Position numbers and translations under genes: made by a program
Assembly: GCF_017592555.1 (NCBI RefSeq)
Contig: NZ_JAGFNS010000010.1
Coordinates: 141,545 to 205,544 of the forward strand
Reading direction: 5' to 3'
DNA: 64,000 bases
From: Actinoplanes flavus
GTDB taxonomy: Bacteria > Actinomycetota > Actinomycetes > Mycobacteriales > Micromonosporaceae
Notes under the pieces: generated by a model
Databases searched by the model: none
What the model was told of the DNA's origin: nothing
The model's input: the letters and a program-made list of their open reading frames with translations, nothing else
Shown here: positions 1-8,313 of the stretch, in pieces
How positions within the stretch are numbered: position 1 is the first letter of the stretch
How the letters are laid out: every line of letters begins with the position of its first letter

Positions 1-1
1 T

Positions 2-829
2 TGGCTGGCCTACTCCGGTACGCCCATCCGACTCGAGGACCTGCTCTACCGGCCCCGCTACTCGCTGATCGACCAGAGCCAGCACTCGCGCGAGGGGGTG
101 GAGACCACCAACGGCGACGGTGTGGGCGTCGGCTGGTATCCGGTCGACGCCGCCGGCGAGCCGGCCCTGTTCCGGTCGGTCGGCCCGGCGTGGAGCGACG
201 TCAACCTGCGGGAGCTCGCCCACGCCACCAGTTCGCCGCTGTTCCTGGCGCACATCCGGGCCAGCACCGGCACCGCGGTGCAGCAGAGCAACTGCCACCC
301 GTTCCGGTTCCAGAACTGGTTGTGGGTGCACAACGGGTCGATCCGGGAGTTCGCCCGGCTCAAACGGGACCTGGTGCTCGCCGTCGACCCCGAGCTGTAC
401 CCGTCGATGGCCGGATCCACCGACTCCGAGGTGATGTTCCACCTGGCCATCACGTACGGGCTGCGGGACCACCCGGTCGCCGCGGTGGAGCGGATGGCCG
501 GCCTGATCGAGTCGGTGGGCCGCCGGCACGGGGTGCCCGACCCGCTCCAGATGACCGTCGGCACCACCGACGGCGACCGGATCTGGACCTTCCGGTACTC
601 CAGTGAGGGCCGCAGCCGCTCGCTCTACTTCAGCACCGACATGACCGCGCTGCGGGCGCTGCACCCGGAACTGGACACCCTGCGCGCGCTGTCCGAGGAG
701 ACCCGGCTGATCGTCTCCGAGCCGCTCGGCGAGATGGAGGGCGCCTGGCAGCCGGTGCCCGAGTCCAGCTACGGCATCATCCAGCAGGGCGAGGACGAAA
801 TGGGACGTTTCACGCCGGCTGGACCGTGA
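2..829 (+). CDS. Class II glutamine amidotransferase, 5' end outside window
   Basis: The open frame enters from the left edge, reading WLAYSGTPIRLEDLLYRPRY, then ETTNGDGVGVGWY and later HIRASTG, the signature of N-terminal-nucleophile (class II, YafJ-like) glutamine amidotransferases. Family members begin Met-Cys-Arg-Trp with Cys2 as nucleophile, so only about two codons and the catalytic cysteine lie outside the window. The role is glutamine hydrolysis to deliver ammonia; the acceptor is not evident. An internal GTG at 98 would cut off the conserved N-terminus and is not the real start. The gene ends about 110 bp before the arginine deiminase, so it may be separately transcribed. An EgtC-like role is possible but not supported by neighbours. 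Confidence 0.85.
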   Translation, partial: WLAYSGTPIRLEDLLYRPRYSLIDQSQHSREGVETTNGDGVGVGWYPVDAAGEPALFRSVGPAWSDVNLRELAHATSSPLFLAHIRASTGTAVQQSNCHPFRFQNWLWVHNGSIREFARLKRDLVLAVDPELYPSMAGSTDSEVMFHLAITYGLRDHPVAAVERMAGLIESVGRRHGVPDPLQMTVGTTDGDRIWTFRYSSEGRSRSLYFSTDMTALRALHPELDTLRALSEETRLIVSEPLGEMEGAWQPVPESSYGIIQQGEDEMGRFTPAGP

Positions 830-851
830 CGTGCGAGGCGTACAGTCGATG

Positions 852-873
852 TTCATCCGGCCGGAGTGATGCC
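852..873. promoter_or_regulatory. Recurrent TCATCCGG palindrome, site 1
   Basis: TTCATCCGGCCGGAGTGATG forms an imperfect inverted repeat (CATC...GATG) about 70-90 bp upstream of the arginine deiminase start. Near-copies occur at 3451, 7447, 9670, 10638 and 16916, always in front of genes, which makes a shared operator likely. The binding protein is unknown. Confidence 0.5.
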
Positions 874-940
874 CCGACCAGCCGGTTTGCCCGAGGCTTC
901 CGGCACGGCTGTGAAGAACCGTAGATCCCGGGGGTAGCGC

Positions 941-2158
941 ATGTCCTTCCACGTCGGCTCCGAGATCGGCCGACTACGGCAGGTGATCCTCCACCGCCCC
1001 GGTGTCGAACTCGGCCGCCTGCGCCCCGGCGACACCGACCTGTTGCGCGGGGACATCCGGTGGGCCCGGCGGGCGCGGGAGGAGCACGACGACTTCGCCG
1101 CGACACTGCGCGGCCACGGCGTGAAGGTGCACTATCTCGGCAGCCTGCTCACCGACGTGCTGGCCATTCCCCGGGCGCGCTCCTGGATCCTCGACCGGGT
1201 CATCACCGGCGACACCGCCGGGCCGACGCTGGCCGGTCCGCTGCGGCGGCTGGCCGAGCAGGCCGACAGCGACCGGCTGGCCGACTACCTGATCGGCGGG
1301 GTGCTCAAGAGCGAGCTGGCCGGGTTCACCGTGAACAGCCTCCGCTGGGAGCTGATGAACGCCGACGACTTCGTGCTCGACCCGCTGCCCGGCCACCTGT
1401 TCCAGCGGGACAACTCGGCCTGGATCCACGACGGGGTCAGCATCAACCCGATGGCCTCGCCGGCCCGGCTGCGCGAGACCGTGCACTGCGCCGCCGTCTA
1501 CCGCTTCCACCCGATGTTCACCCTCGCCGACGTCACCGTCTGGTACGGCGGCGACGACCGCCCGCACCAGCCGGCCACCCTGGAGGGCGGCGACATCCAC
1601 GTGCTCGGCGGCGGCGCGGTGATGGCCGGGGTGGGCGAGCGGTCCACCGCGATGGGCGTGGAGAACCTGGCCCGGGGCCTGTTCGCCGGCGGCACGGCGA
1701 CCCGGGTGATCGCCGTCGAGCTGCCGCGCTCGTCCGGCGTCGAGCACCTCGACACGCTCATGACGATGGTCAACCGGGACACCTTCGTGATGTACCCGTA
1801 CCTGGACGGGCCACTGCGGTCCTGGACGGTGGAGCCCGGCGAGGGGCCGGACGGGCTGCGGGTGGACCGCAACACCGACCTGTTCACCACCCTCGCCGAG
1901 ACCCTCGGCATCGCCAAGCCGTACGTGCTGGAGACCGGCGGGGAGCTACGGGCCGCGCAGCGTGAGCAGTGGGACGACGGCAGCGACTTCCTGGTCCTCG
2001 AACCCGGGGTGATCGTCGGCTACGAGCGCAACGTCACCACCAACACCTACCTGCGCCGCCAGGGGATCGAAGTGATCACCGTGGCCGGCGGCGAACTCGG
2101 CCGCGGCCGGTCCGGGCCCCGCTGCCTGGCCTGCCCGATCGAGCGGGAAGCCATCTGA
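941..2158 (+). CDS. arcA: Arginine deiminase
   Basis: This 405-aa cytosolic enzyme converts arginine to citrulline plus ammonia, the first step of the ADI pathway, which yields ATP under anoxia and counters acid. Its length is typical. The guanidino-modifying-enzyme landmarks are visible in order: FQRDNS in the first half, EGGDIHV in the middle, EHLDTLM, and the catalytic cysteine near the C-terminus in GPRCLACP (about residue 395). No arcB or arcC is nearby. The recurrent TCATCCGG palindrome lies upstream, linking it to the membrane and stress genes that follow. The phosphoesterase gene starts 15 bp downstream, so the two may be co-transcribed. Confidence 0.95.
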   Translation: MSFHVGSEIGRLRQVILHRPGVELGRLRPGDTDLLRGDIRWARRAREEHDDFAATLRGHGVKVHYLGSLLTDVLAIPRARSWILDRVITGDTAGPTLAGPLRRLAEQADSDRLADYLIGGVLKSELAGFTVNSLRWELMNADDFVLDPLPGHLFQRDNSAWIHDGVSINPMASPARLRETVHCAAVYRFHPMFTLADVTVWYGGDDRPHQPATLEGGDIHVLGGGAVMAGVGERSTAMGVENLARGLFAGGTATRVIAVELPRSSGVEHLDTLMTMVNRDTFVMYPYLDGPLRSWTVEPGEGPDGLRVDRNTDLFTTLAETLGIAKPYVLETGGELRAAQREQWDDGSDFLVLEPGVIVGYERNVTTNTYLRRQGIEVITVAGGELGRGRSGPRCLACPIEREAI

Positions 2159-2173
2159 GAAGGGGCCGCGGCC

Positions 2174-2947
2174 GTGAACCGACCGGTCATCATCGCGCAT
2201 CTGTCCGACCTGCACCTCGGCGCCCACGACCGGGCCGCGCTGGCGAGCATCGCGGCCGACGTGGCGGCGGCGCGGCCCGCCCTAACGGTGGTCACCGGGG
2301 ACCTCACCATGCGGGCCCGGGAACGGGAGTTCCGGCACGTGCGGGAGCTGCTCGACCAGCTGCCGGCACCGGTGCTGGCGGTCACCGGCAACCACGACGT
2401 GCCGCTGGCCGACTGGCGTCGCGCGCTGCAGCCGTACGATCGCTGGAAGAGCTGGATCGACACGGACCTGGAACCGGTCCGGAAGGTCCCCGGGATCACC
2501 GCCCTGGGGTTGCAGTCGATGCCGCGGTGGCGGTGGAAGAACGGGCGGGTCACCTCCCGCCAGGCCGGTGAGGTGGTCCGGGTCCTGGGCGCGGCGCCCA
2601 CGGGTGACGTGCGGGTGCTCGCGCTGCACCATCCGCCGCTGGCCACCGGGACCGCCGCGCTGCTCGGCCGGCGCCATCTGCTGGCCGCGGTCCGCGCGGC
2701 CCGCGTCGACCTGTTGCTCGCCGGCCACACCCACGTCCCGGACGTGCGGGTGCTGGGCCACCAGGTGTTCGTGGTGGCCGGCACCGCGACCAGCCACCGG
2801 GTCCGCGGCTCGGCCTGCTCCTGGAGCGTGATCAGCGTGGACCGCGGCGAGATCGAGGTCCGCGAGCGCAATCTCGGCCCGGACGGCTGGCATCTCGGCC
2901 GGGTGGTGCACGTGCGGGTCAGTGCAGGAGCGTCTTCAGAACGATGA
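2174..2947 (+). CDS. Calcineurin-like metallophosphoesterase
   Basis: This 257-aa protein starts with GTG after a purine-rich segment. The binuclear-metal motifs are all present in order: DLHLG near the N-terminus, GDLT, GNHD, and GHTHVPD in the C-terminal half. That is the CpdA/Icc-type class III phosphodiesterase layout. The substrate is not evident; cyclic nucleotides or phosphomonoesters are possible. There is no signal peptide, so it should be cytosolic. It follows arcA by 15 bp and its 3' end overlaps the convergent membrane-protein gene by 29 bp. Confidence 0.85.
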   Translation: MNRPVIIAHLSDLHLGAHDRAALASIAADVAAARPALTVVTGDLTMRAREREFRHVRELLDQLPAPVLAVTGNHDVPLADWRRALQPYDRWKSWIDTDLEPVRKVPGITALGLQSMPRWRWKNGRVTSRQAGEVVRVLGAAPTGDVRVLALHHPPLATGTAALLGRRHLLAAVRAARVDLLLAGHTHVPDVRVLGHQVFVVAGTATSHRVRGSACSWSVISVDRGEIEVRERNLGPDGWHLGRVVHVRVSAGASSER

Positions 2948-3416
2948 GCGTGGCGCCGAACGCACCGGCGACCAGCATCGACACCATCCGCTCGCCGGGG
3001 TTCAGCCGGCCGTTGGCGCCGATCAGCCAGCCGGCCAGGCAGAGCAGCACGGTGGTGCACACCAGGGCGGCGAAGATCGCCTTCTCCAGGCTTCCGCCGC
3101 CCGCCTTCACCGAGATCAGCACGAGCAGCGGCAGGGCGCTCGCGGTGATCATCTCCCAGCCGGTGGTGAGCTGGCGGCGAACCGTGTGCCACGTGGGCCG
3201 GTGTCCCGCGTGGATGCGCTCGGCCACGATCCGTGCATAGCGTTCGGCCAGCCAGTAGATGATGAGGGTGGCCAGCACGGCCAGCACCGTCCGCCCGGCG
3301 GTGGGAGCGTGCGAGGCGACCAGGACCGCGGCGCCGACGATCATGCCGTAGATCCCGGAGGCGGTGGCCTCCTCGCTCTCGTAGCGCAGGCGTACCCACA
3401 TCTTTGATCTGGTCAT
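2919..3416 (-). CDS. Small integral membrane protein
   Basis: A 165-aa protein with four or so hydrophobic segments (about residues 22-36, 40-57, 90-105 and 110-160) separated by short charged loops, one reading AERIHAGHRPTWHTVRRQ. I do not recognise a named family beyond the conserved actinobacterial membrane proteins that occur near DUF1269 or universal-stress genes. It is divergent from the Rv1733c-like gene, and the recurrent palindrome at 3451 lies between the two starts. Its 3' end overlaps the phosphoesterase gene. Confidence 0.7.
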   Translation of the reverse strand: MTRSKMWVRLRYESEEATASGIYGMIVGAAVLVASHAPTAGRTVLAVLATLIIYWLAERYARIVAERIHAGHRPTWHTVRRQLTTGWEMITASALPLLVLISVKAGGGSLEKAIFAALVCTTVLLCLAGWLIGANGRLNPGERMVSMLVAGAFGATLIVLKTLLH

Positions 3417-3450
3417 GTCCGAAAGCGTCGCCGAACAAGGGTCCGCCCAT

Positions 3451-3472
3451 CCTCATCCGGTGCGGGTGAACC
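3451..3472. promoter_or_regulatory. Recurrent TCATCCGG palindrome, site 2
   Basis: CCTCATCCGGTGCGGGTGAA lies between the divergent genes starting at 3416 (minus) and 3527 (plus), about 40 and 60 bp from them. The left arm matches the other sites exactly; the right arm is GGGTGA instead of GGATGA. Confidence 0.5.
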
Positions 3473-3526
3473 GTCCCGGCCCGGTGGCAACGGATGATCG
3501 GCCGGAGTGGCAGGGAGGGTGAGGAG

Positions 3527-4096
3527 ATGCTCGTCCGGAAGAACAACCCCTTATGGCGGGCCTCGGACCGTGTCGAGGCCGGTATGCTGCTGGGCCTTTT
3601 CGTGCTGTTCCTGCTGGGCGGACCGGTACTGGCCTGGTGGGCGGCCGGCGGCGCCTACGATTCCGCGGTCGCCGAGGCGATGCGCGACCGGCGCGACGCC
3701 TTCCAGGTGTCGGCCGAGCTGGTCACCGTGCCGCCGTCGCTGAGCGGGGAGGCGGCCGGCGGAACGGCGCCCACCCCCGGCACGGCCCGGGCGCTGTGGA
3801 CCGCACCGGACGGCACCCGCCGGGCCGGCGACATCGGGGTGGCGCCCACGCAGCGGGTCGGTGACCGGGTGACGATCTGGGTGACCCGCGGCGGTGAGCA
3901 GCGCGAGGGGCCGTCCGACCACAATCCGGTCGCCAAGGCCGCCCTGGTCGCGGTGGTGATGATCGTGCTGGCCGGGGCGGTGCTGAACGGGACGCGCAAG
4001 ATCGGCCTGATCCTGCTGAACCGGCACCGGGCCCGCGCCTGGCAGCAGGAGTGGCTCGAAGTCGGCCCGCGCTGGAGCCGGGACCTGCGCCCCTGA
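3527..4096 (+). CDS. Rv1733c-like membrane protein
   Basis: A 189-aa protein with two transmembrane segments (about residues 18-42 and 140-160) flanking an extracytoplasmic loop of about 90 residues, then a basic tail with the HRARAWQQEW stretch. This layout and the TAP(D)GT-type loop match the actinobacterial Rv1733c family, whose M. tuberculosis member belongs to the DosR dormancy regulon. I chose ATG 3527 because GGAGGGTGAGGAG stands right before it; an in-frame upstream ATG at 3494 has no such site. The recurrent palindrome is about 60 bp upstream. Molecular function is unknown. Confidence 0.75.
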   Translation: MLVRKNNPLWRASDRVEAGMLLGLFVLFLLGGPVLAWWAAGGAYDSAVAEAMRDRRDAFQVSAELVTVPPSLSGEAAGGTAPTPGTARALWTAPDGTRRAGDIGVAPTQRVGDRVTIWVTRGGEQREGPSDHNPVAKAALVAVVMIVLAGAVLNGTRKIGLILLNRHRARAWQQEWLEVGPRWSRDLRP

Positions 4097-4159
4097 GCCG
4101 GCCCGCTCATGCGTTCCGGGGGATGCCCGTCCCGGCGCGGGGAGAGCAGGCTCGGTCCC

Positions 4160-5563
4160 ATGACCCAAGAGAAGTCCAGGACCGGGCGGTTCCCGGCCGG
4201 GTTGCGGCGGGCGCTCATCGCCTTCGCGCTGGCGCAGTTCATCTGCAGCTTCGCGGGCTCCAACATGAACGTGATGATCAGCGACATCAGTCGCGACCTG
4301 AACACCGACGTCCAGGGCGTGCAGCTGGCCATCACCCTGTTCCTGCTGGTGATGGCCGCTCTGATGATCCCCGGCGGCAAGCTCACCGACGTCTTCGGCC
4401 GCAAATGGTGTCTCATCCTGGGGCTGCTGCTGTTCGGCTCCGGAGCGCTGATCAGCGCGCTGGCGCCCAGCCTGCCGGTGCTGATCATCGGCTACTCGCT
4501 GTTCGAGGGCGTCGGCACGGCGCTTCTGATCCCACCGGTCTACATCCTCACCACCCTGCTCTTCCAGGGCGTCGCCGCCCGGGCCCGGGCCTTCGGCGCG
4601 ATCAGCGCGATGGGTGGTGTCGGCGCCGTCGCCGGCCCGCTCATCGGCGGTTTCATCGCGTCCGCCGTGAGCTGGCGGGCCGCCTTCGTGGCGCAGGCCG
4701 CGATCGTCCTGGTGATCGTCCTGCTCAGCCGCCGGGCGGTCGAGGACCCGCTGCCCGCCGACCGTTCCCGGCCCTTCGACTCCGGCGGCGCGGTGCTCTC
4801 CGCGGCCGGCCTGATCCTGATCGTGCTCGGCATTCTCGCCACCGACGACGACATCCGGCTGTGCCTCGCCCTGCTGGCCGCCGGCGCGCTGGTGCTGACC
4901 TGGTTCTTCGTCGCGGTCCGGCGGCGCGAGCGGTCCGGCCGGGAACCGCTGCTGAGCTTGCGGCTGTTCCGCAACCGGGCCTCCAACCTCGGCCTGATCA
5001 CCCAGAACACGCAGTGGCTGATGGTGATGGGCACGTCCTTCGTGGTGTCGACCTACCTCCAGGTGGTCCGCGGCTACAACGCCATCGAGACCGGCGGGGT
5101 GTTCACCGCCACCACGGCCGGCGTGCTGATCTCCTCGCTGGGTGCCGAGCGGATGGCCAGGCGCCGCCCGCAGCGCATCCTGATCATGGCGGGTTTCGTG
5201 ATCACCATCGCCGGCATCGTCCTGCTGCTCACGCTGGGCCGCTCCTTCGACTCGGTGTGGGCCATGGTGCCCGGCCTGTTCGTCATCGGTCTCGGCCTCG
5301 GCGGGATGCTCACCCCGTCGGTCAACGTGGTCCAGTCGAGTTTCGGGGAGGAGCTCCAGGGTGAGATCTCCGGGCTGTCACGCAGCGTCTCCAATCTGGG
5401 CTCGTCGCTGGGCGCCGCACTGACCGGCACCATCCTGGTGGCCGGGGTGGACGGCGCGGCGCCGGGGCGGGCGTACCTGTGGGCGATGATCGCGGTCGCC
5501 GGCGCCGGGGTGATCGGCCTGGTGGCGGCGTACTTCCTGCCCAGGACTCAACCGAGCTCGTAG
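4160..5563 (+). CDS. MFS drug/metabolite exporter, DHA2 type
   Basis: A 467-aa major-facilitator protein with about 14 hydrophobic segments, the usual number for DHA2 (EmrB/QacA-like) proton antiporters. Motif A is visible as GGKLTDVFGRKW after the second segment, and a motif-C-like GGVGAVAGPLIGG follows in segment five. ATG 4160 is preferred over the in-frame ATG 4109 because GGGGAGAG precedes it. The substrate cannot be read from sequence. The 3' end overlaps the convergent YihY gene by 16 bp. Confidence 0.85.
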   Translation: MTQEKSRTGRFPAGLRRALIAFALAQFICSFAGSNMNVMISDISRDLNTDVQGVQLAITLFLLVMAALMIPGGKLTDVFGRKWCLILGLLLFGSGALISALAPSLPVLIIGYSLFEGVGTALLIPPVYILTTLLFQGVAARARAFGAISAMGGVGAVAGPLIGGFIASAVSWRAAFVAQAAIVLVIVLLSRRAVEDPLPADRSRPFDSGGAVLSAAGLILIVLGILATDDDIRLCLALLAAGALVLTWFFVAVRRRERSGREPLLSLRLFRNRASNLGLITQNTQWLMVMGTSFVVSTYLQVVRGYNAIETGGVFTATTAGVLISSLGAERMARRRPQRILIMAGFVITIAGIVLLLTLGRSFDSVWAMVPGLFVIGLGLGGMLTPSVNVVQSSFGEELQGEISGLSRSVSNLGSSLGAALTGTILVAGVDGAAPGRAYLWAMIAVAGAGVIGLVAAYFLPRTQPSS

Positions 5564-6456
5564 TCGATCCGGGCGGCCGGCAGCCGCTCCTGCTCGCGGG
5601 CCAGCAGGGTCATGGCCCGGGCGTCCGCCTCGGTCGGCCGGGCCGGGTCCAGGGCCCGCGGCCAGAGGCGGGCGTGCCGGACCGCGGCCACCTCGGCGGC
5701 GATCACCAGCGCGTTGCTGAGCAGGTAGAGCACGGTGAAGACGCCGGCCGCACCGGCGAACGCGCCGTAGACCCGGCCGGCCCGCTGGACCAGGCCGGGA
5801 AGCACCGCGGCCGCGACGGCCAGCGCGCCGGTCACCGCCACCGCGCCGATCGCCGCGGCCGGCCACACCGAACGCAGCGGCGCCCGGCGCATCAGCAGCA
5901 GCCGGGTCAGCACGATCAGGGTGAGGAAGACGACGACGGCCTCGCCGGCCAGTTCGGGCACGACGCCGGCCGAGGCGACGTTCAGGGCGCCGGCGGCCAC
6001 CGCGCCGATCAGGATGACGATCAGGCCGGCCACCGCGCGCAGGTAGCGGGAGAGGACGCCGGCGCGCCGGCGGATCGGGACGGCCGCCAGGTGGTTCAGC
6101 GTCTCGTACGCCGAGAGCACCACCCCGAGCCCGGAGAACACCAGCCCGACCACGCCGGCGATCAGGGCGGTGCGCGACGTCGACAGGTCCGCCATCGACG
6201 ACTCGATGCCCGGCTGGAGTCCCGGCGGCACGATCGCCGCCACCAGTTCCTGGCGCAGCTCGGGCCGGGAGGCCAGCACCCGCGACACCACGGCCACTCC
6301 CAGCAGCAGGATGGGGAAGAGGCTGAGGAAGCCGTAGTACGTGATGAGCGCGGCCTCCCGGAGACCGAAGTCGTCCAGGTACTTGCAGATCACCGCGTGG
6401 CTGAAACCCAGGACGGGCCGGCGCCGCTGGAGGTCGTCGAGGCGGCGCAGGAGCAC
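5548..6456 (-). CDS. YihY/BrkB-family membrane protein
   Basis: A 302-aa inner-membrane protein with six hydrophobic segments. It shows the family hallmark near the start, ALITYYGFLSLFPILLL, and the later VYGAFAGAAGVFTVLYLLSN. Function in the family is unsettled; early tRNA-processing and Brk serum-resistance assignments are not supported generally. The GTG start lies one base after the stop of the lipoprotein gene, so translation is probably coupled within a DUF1269-lipoprotein-YihY operon. Confidence 0.85.
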   Translation of the reverse strand: MLLRRLDDLQRRRPVLGFSHAVICKYLDDFGLREAALITYYGFLSLFPILLLGVAVVSRVLASRPELRQELVAAIVPPGLQPGIESSMADLSTSRTALIAGVVGLVFSGLGVVLSAYETLNHLAAVPIRRRAGVLSRYLRAVAGLIVILIGAVAAGALNVASAGVVPELAGEAVVVFLTLIVLTRLLLMRRAPLRSVWPAAAIGAVAVTGALAVAAAVLPGLVQRAGRVYGAFAGAAGVFTVLYLLSNALVIAAEVAAVRHARLWPRALDPARPTEADARAMTLLAREQERLPAARIDYELG

Positions 6457-6457
6457 G

Positions 6458-6883
6458 TCAGCAGGTGTTCTTCAGCGAGTCGGCGAGCGCCCGGGCGGTG
6501 TCCCGGACCCCGTCGACCGCCTGGCGTACGGCGCCGAGGTTCGCCACGTCCGGTTTCTCCCGCGCCGTGTCGACGCTGGTGGACAGGACGTCGACGGACG
6601 CCCGCAGCTGGTCGGCCTGCTGGCCGAACTGTGCCTTCGCGTCGGCGGCGAGCTGGGTGAGCTGTTCGATGAGCTCGGAGACGTACGGGCGCAGCGCGGT
6701 GAGCCCGTTCTCCGAGACGTTGGCCTGTTTGATGTGGGTCACGGTGTTCTGGACGGCCGCGAAGCTCTCGCAGACCGCCGGTTCGGCCGCGGCGCCCGCG
6801 TCCCCGCCGCCGGCGCAACCAGCACCGGCGGCGAGGACACAGAGGGCCGTCGCGAAGGTGACGAGCCCCGGGGTTCGGTGCAT
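6458..6883 (-). CDS. Small lipoprotein
   Basis: A 141-aa predicted lipoprotein. The N-terminus MHRTPGLVTFATALCVLAAG leads into a lipobox ending in cysteine, followed by a Gly/Ala-rich linker. The mature part is mostly amphipathic helix (about residues 40-140) and ends in cysteine. The start at 6883 is one base after the stop of the DUF1269 gene; the longer upstream frame would bury the signal peptide. No family recognised. It lies in the operon with DUF1269 and YihY. Confidence 0.75.
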   Translation of the reverse strand: MHRTPGLVTFATALCVLAAGAGCAGGGDAGAAAEPAVCESFAAVQNTVTHIKQANVSENGLTALRPYVSELIEQLTQLAADAKAQFGQQADQLRASVDVLSTSVDTAREKPDVANLGAVRQAVDGVRDTARALADSLKNTC

Positions 6884-6884
6884 G

Positions 6885-7382
6885 TCAGGCGGACTGCTCG
6901 GTGCCGTGCAGGGCGTCCTGGAGCTCGGCCTCGGCCTCCTTGGACAGCGACGACTTGAGCACGGTGCCACCGAACTGCGACAGCGCCTGGATCGCCTTGT
7001 CCGGGGTGACCTTCTCGACGACCAGGAACAGCGCCGAGGTGCCCGGCTGGAGCAGGTCCCGGACCTGCTGCTGGAACTCCTTGTTGATCGCGTTCTTGCC
7101 GAGCTTGCCGGTCAGCGCGCCCAGGCCGGCGCCGACCGCCATGCCCAGCACCGGGATGAAGAACAGCAGCCCGAAGAAGAATCCCCAGAACATGCCCCAG
7201 GTGGTCCCGGCCGCCACCTCGTGATGGCTGGTCGTGACGTGGAACTTGCCCTCCTTGTCGCGGATGATCGCGGCGATCGCGTCAGGCTGGATGATCAGGT
7301 CCTTGGCCAGGCGGTGTGCCTCCAGCGACGCGGCGGTCGCGGTGGTTTCGTCGTCGTAGCCGATGGCGACGAGGGTTGCCAT
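6885..7382 (-). CDS. DUF1269-family membrane protein
   Basis: A 165-aa protein matching the DUF1269 pattern. It has an N-terminal alpha/beta part (MATLVAIGYDDETTA), a central glycine-rich double hydrophobic hairpin (FWGFFFGLLFFIPVLGMAVG) and a C-terminal part with LFLVVEKVT. Family function is unknown; members are often found with stress genes in actinobacteria. It is first in the operon with the lipoprotein and YihY genes, and the recurrent palindrome at 7447 lies about 65 bp upstream. Confidence 0.85.
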   Translation of the reverse strand: MATLVAIGYDDETTATAASLEAHRLAKDLIIQPDAIAAIIRDKEGKFHVTTSHHEVAAGTTWGMFWGFFFGLLFFIPVLGMAVGAGLGALTGKLGKNAINKEFQQQVRDLLQPGTSALFLVVEKVTPDKAIQALSQFGGTVLKSSLSKEAEAELQDALHGTEQSA

Positions 7383-7446
7383 GTCGTTGTTCCCTTCCTC
7401 GATGCTCGGGTCTGGCCCCAGTGGACCCGGTGCGGGCCGGTCGCGT

Positions 7447-7467
7447 CCTCACCCGTACCGGATGAGG
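7447..7467. promoter_or_regulatory. Recurrent TCATCCGG palindrome, site 3
   Basis: CCTCACCCGTACCGGATGAG is a near-perfect inverted repeat (CCTCA...TGAGG arms) about midway between the divergent DUF1269 and DUF6325-like genes. It could control both. Confidence 0.55.
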
Positions 7468-7548
7468 CGGCCCCGGACCGGCCGGCCGGAGTATCGGAAT
7501 CGGGCGTGACCACGCCTGATCGCCTCACAGTGGGGGAGCGGAACAACG

Positions 7549-8097
7549 ATGTCCATCGGCCCTGTCCAGCTGATCGTGCTGGGCTTCAAACACCCGAACT
7601 TCCACGGCGAAGTCATCGCCGAGCTGGAACGTCTCCGGCAGAGCGACACCGTGCGCGTGATCGACGCGCTCGCGGTCTACAAGGACGCCGACGGCGAGGT
7701 GGAGGTGGAGCACCTGAGCAACCTCACCCAGGAGGAGGCGATCGAGCTGGGCAGCAAGGTCGGGGCCCTGATCGGTCTCGGCATCGACGGTGAGGCCGGC
7801 CTGATCACCGGCGCCGAGCGGGGCGCCGAGGCGGCCGTCGACGGGGTGGCCGTCTTCGACGACGCGCGGGCGTGGGACGTGCTCGGCGACATCCCGAACG
7901 ACAGCGCCGCGGCGTTGCTGCTGATCGAGCACCACTGGGCGGTGCCGCTGCGCGACGCCATCGCCCGGGCCGGCGGCTTCCGGCTGTCCGACGGGTTCAT
8001 CAGCCCGCTGGATCTGGTCGGGATCGGCCTGCTCGCCGCCGAGGAGGCCGAGGTTCTGCACGACCTGGAGACGGCCGCGGCCGCGAACTACAACTAG
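7549..8097 (+). CDS. DUF6325-like conserved actinobacterial protein
   Basis: A 182-aa acidic protein. The family look is clear: MSIGPVQLIVLGFKHPNF at the start, VRVIDALAVYKDADG, a glycine-rich middle (KVGALIGLGIDGEAG), WDVLGDIPNDSAAALLLIEH and SDGFISPLDLVGIGLL. I place it in DUF6325, related in layout to DUF1269; biochemical function is unknown. It is divergent from the DUF1269 operon across the shared palindrome. A tiny arginine-rich ORF follows by 12 bp. Confidence 0.75.
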   Translation: MSIGPVQLIVLGFKHPNFHGEVIAELERLRQSDTVRVIDALAVYKDADGEVEVEHLSNLTQEEAIELGSKVGALIGLGIDGEAGLITGAERGAEAAVDGVAVFDDARAWDVLGDIPNDSAAALLLIEHHWAVPLRDAIARAGGFRLSDGFISPLDLVGIGLLAAEEAEVLHDLETAAAANYN

Positions 8098-8109
8098 GGG
8101 AGTGGTGGG

Positions 8110-8193
8110 ATGTTCGGAACCAGGAGAGTGGCCCGGCGGACCGGGCGGCGCACCGCGCGCCGGGTGACCCGCCGGGCGGCGCGGCGGCGGTGA
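8110..8193 (+). CDS. 27-aa arginine-rich micropeptide
   Basis: ATG 8110 follows AGGGGAGTGGTGGG, a good ribosome-binding site, 12 bp after the DUF6325-like stop. The 27 codons begin MFGTRRVARRT and include 14 arginines, then TGA. In relatives a longer short protein starting MFG/MGR with Arg-rich and Gly/Ala-rich parts often follows this gene, so this may be a shortened version. Translation is likely from the site; function is unknown. Confidence 0.45.
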   Translation: MFGTRRVARRTGRRTARRVTRRAARRR

Positions 8194-8313
8194 CGCCCGG
8201 GAGTCAATCGCGGCGGCTGGCCCCCGCCACCCCCCCCAGTCGTGGCCACAACCACACGGGCCGCCACGGCGGGCCCCCCGGCCGGCCGGCGGGGCGGGGG
8301 TGCCGCCGGGGTG

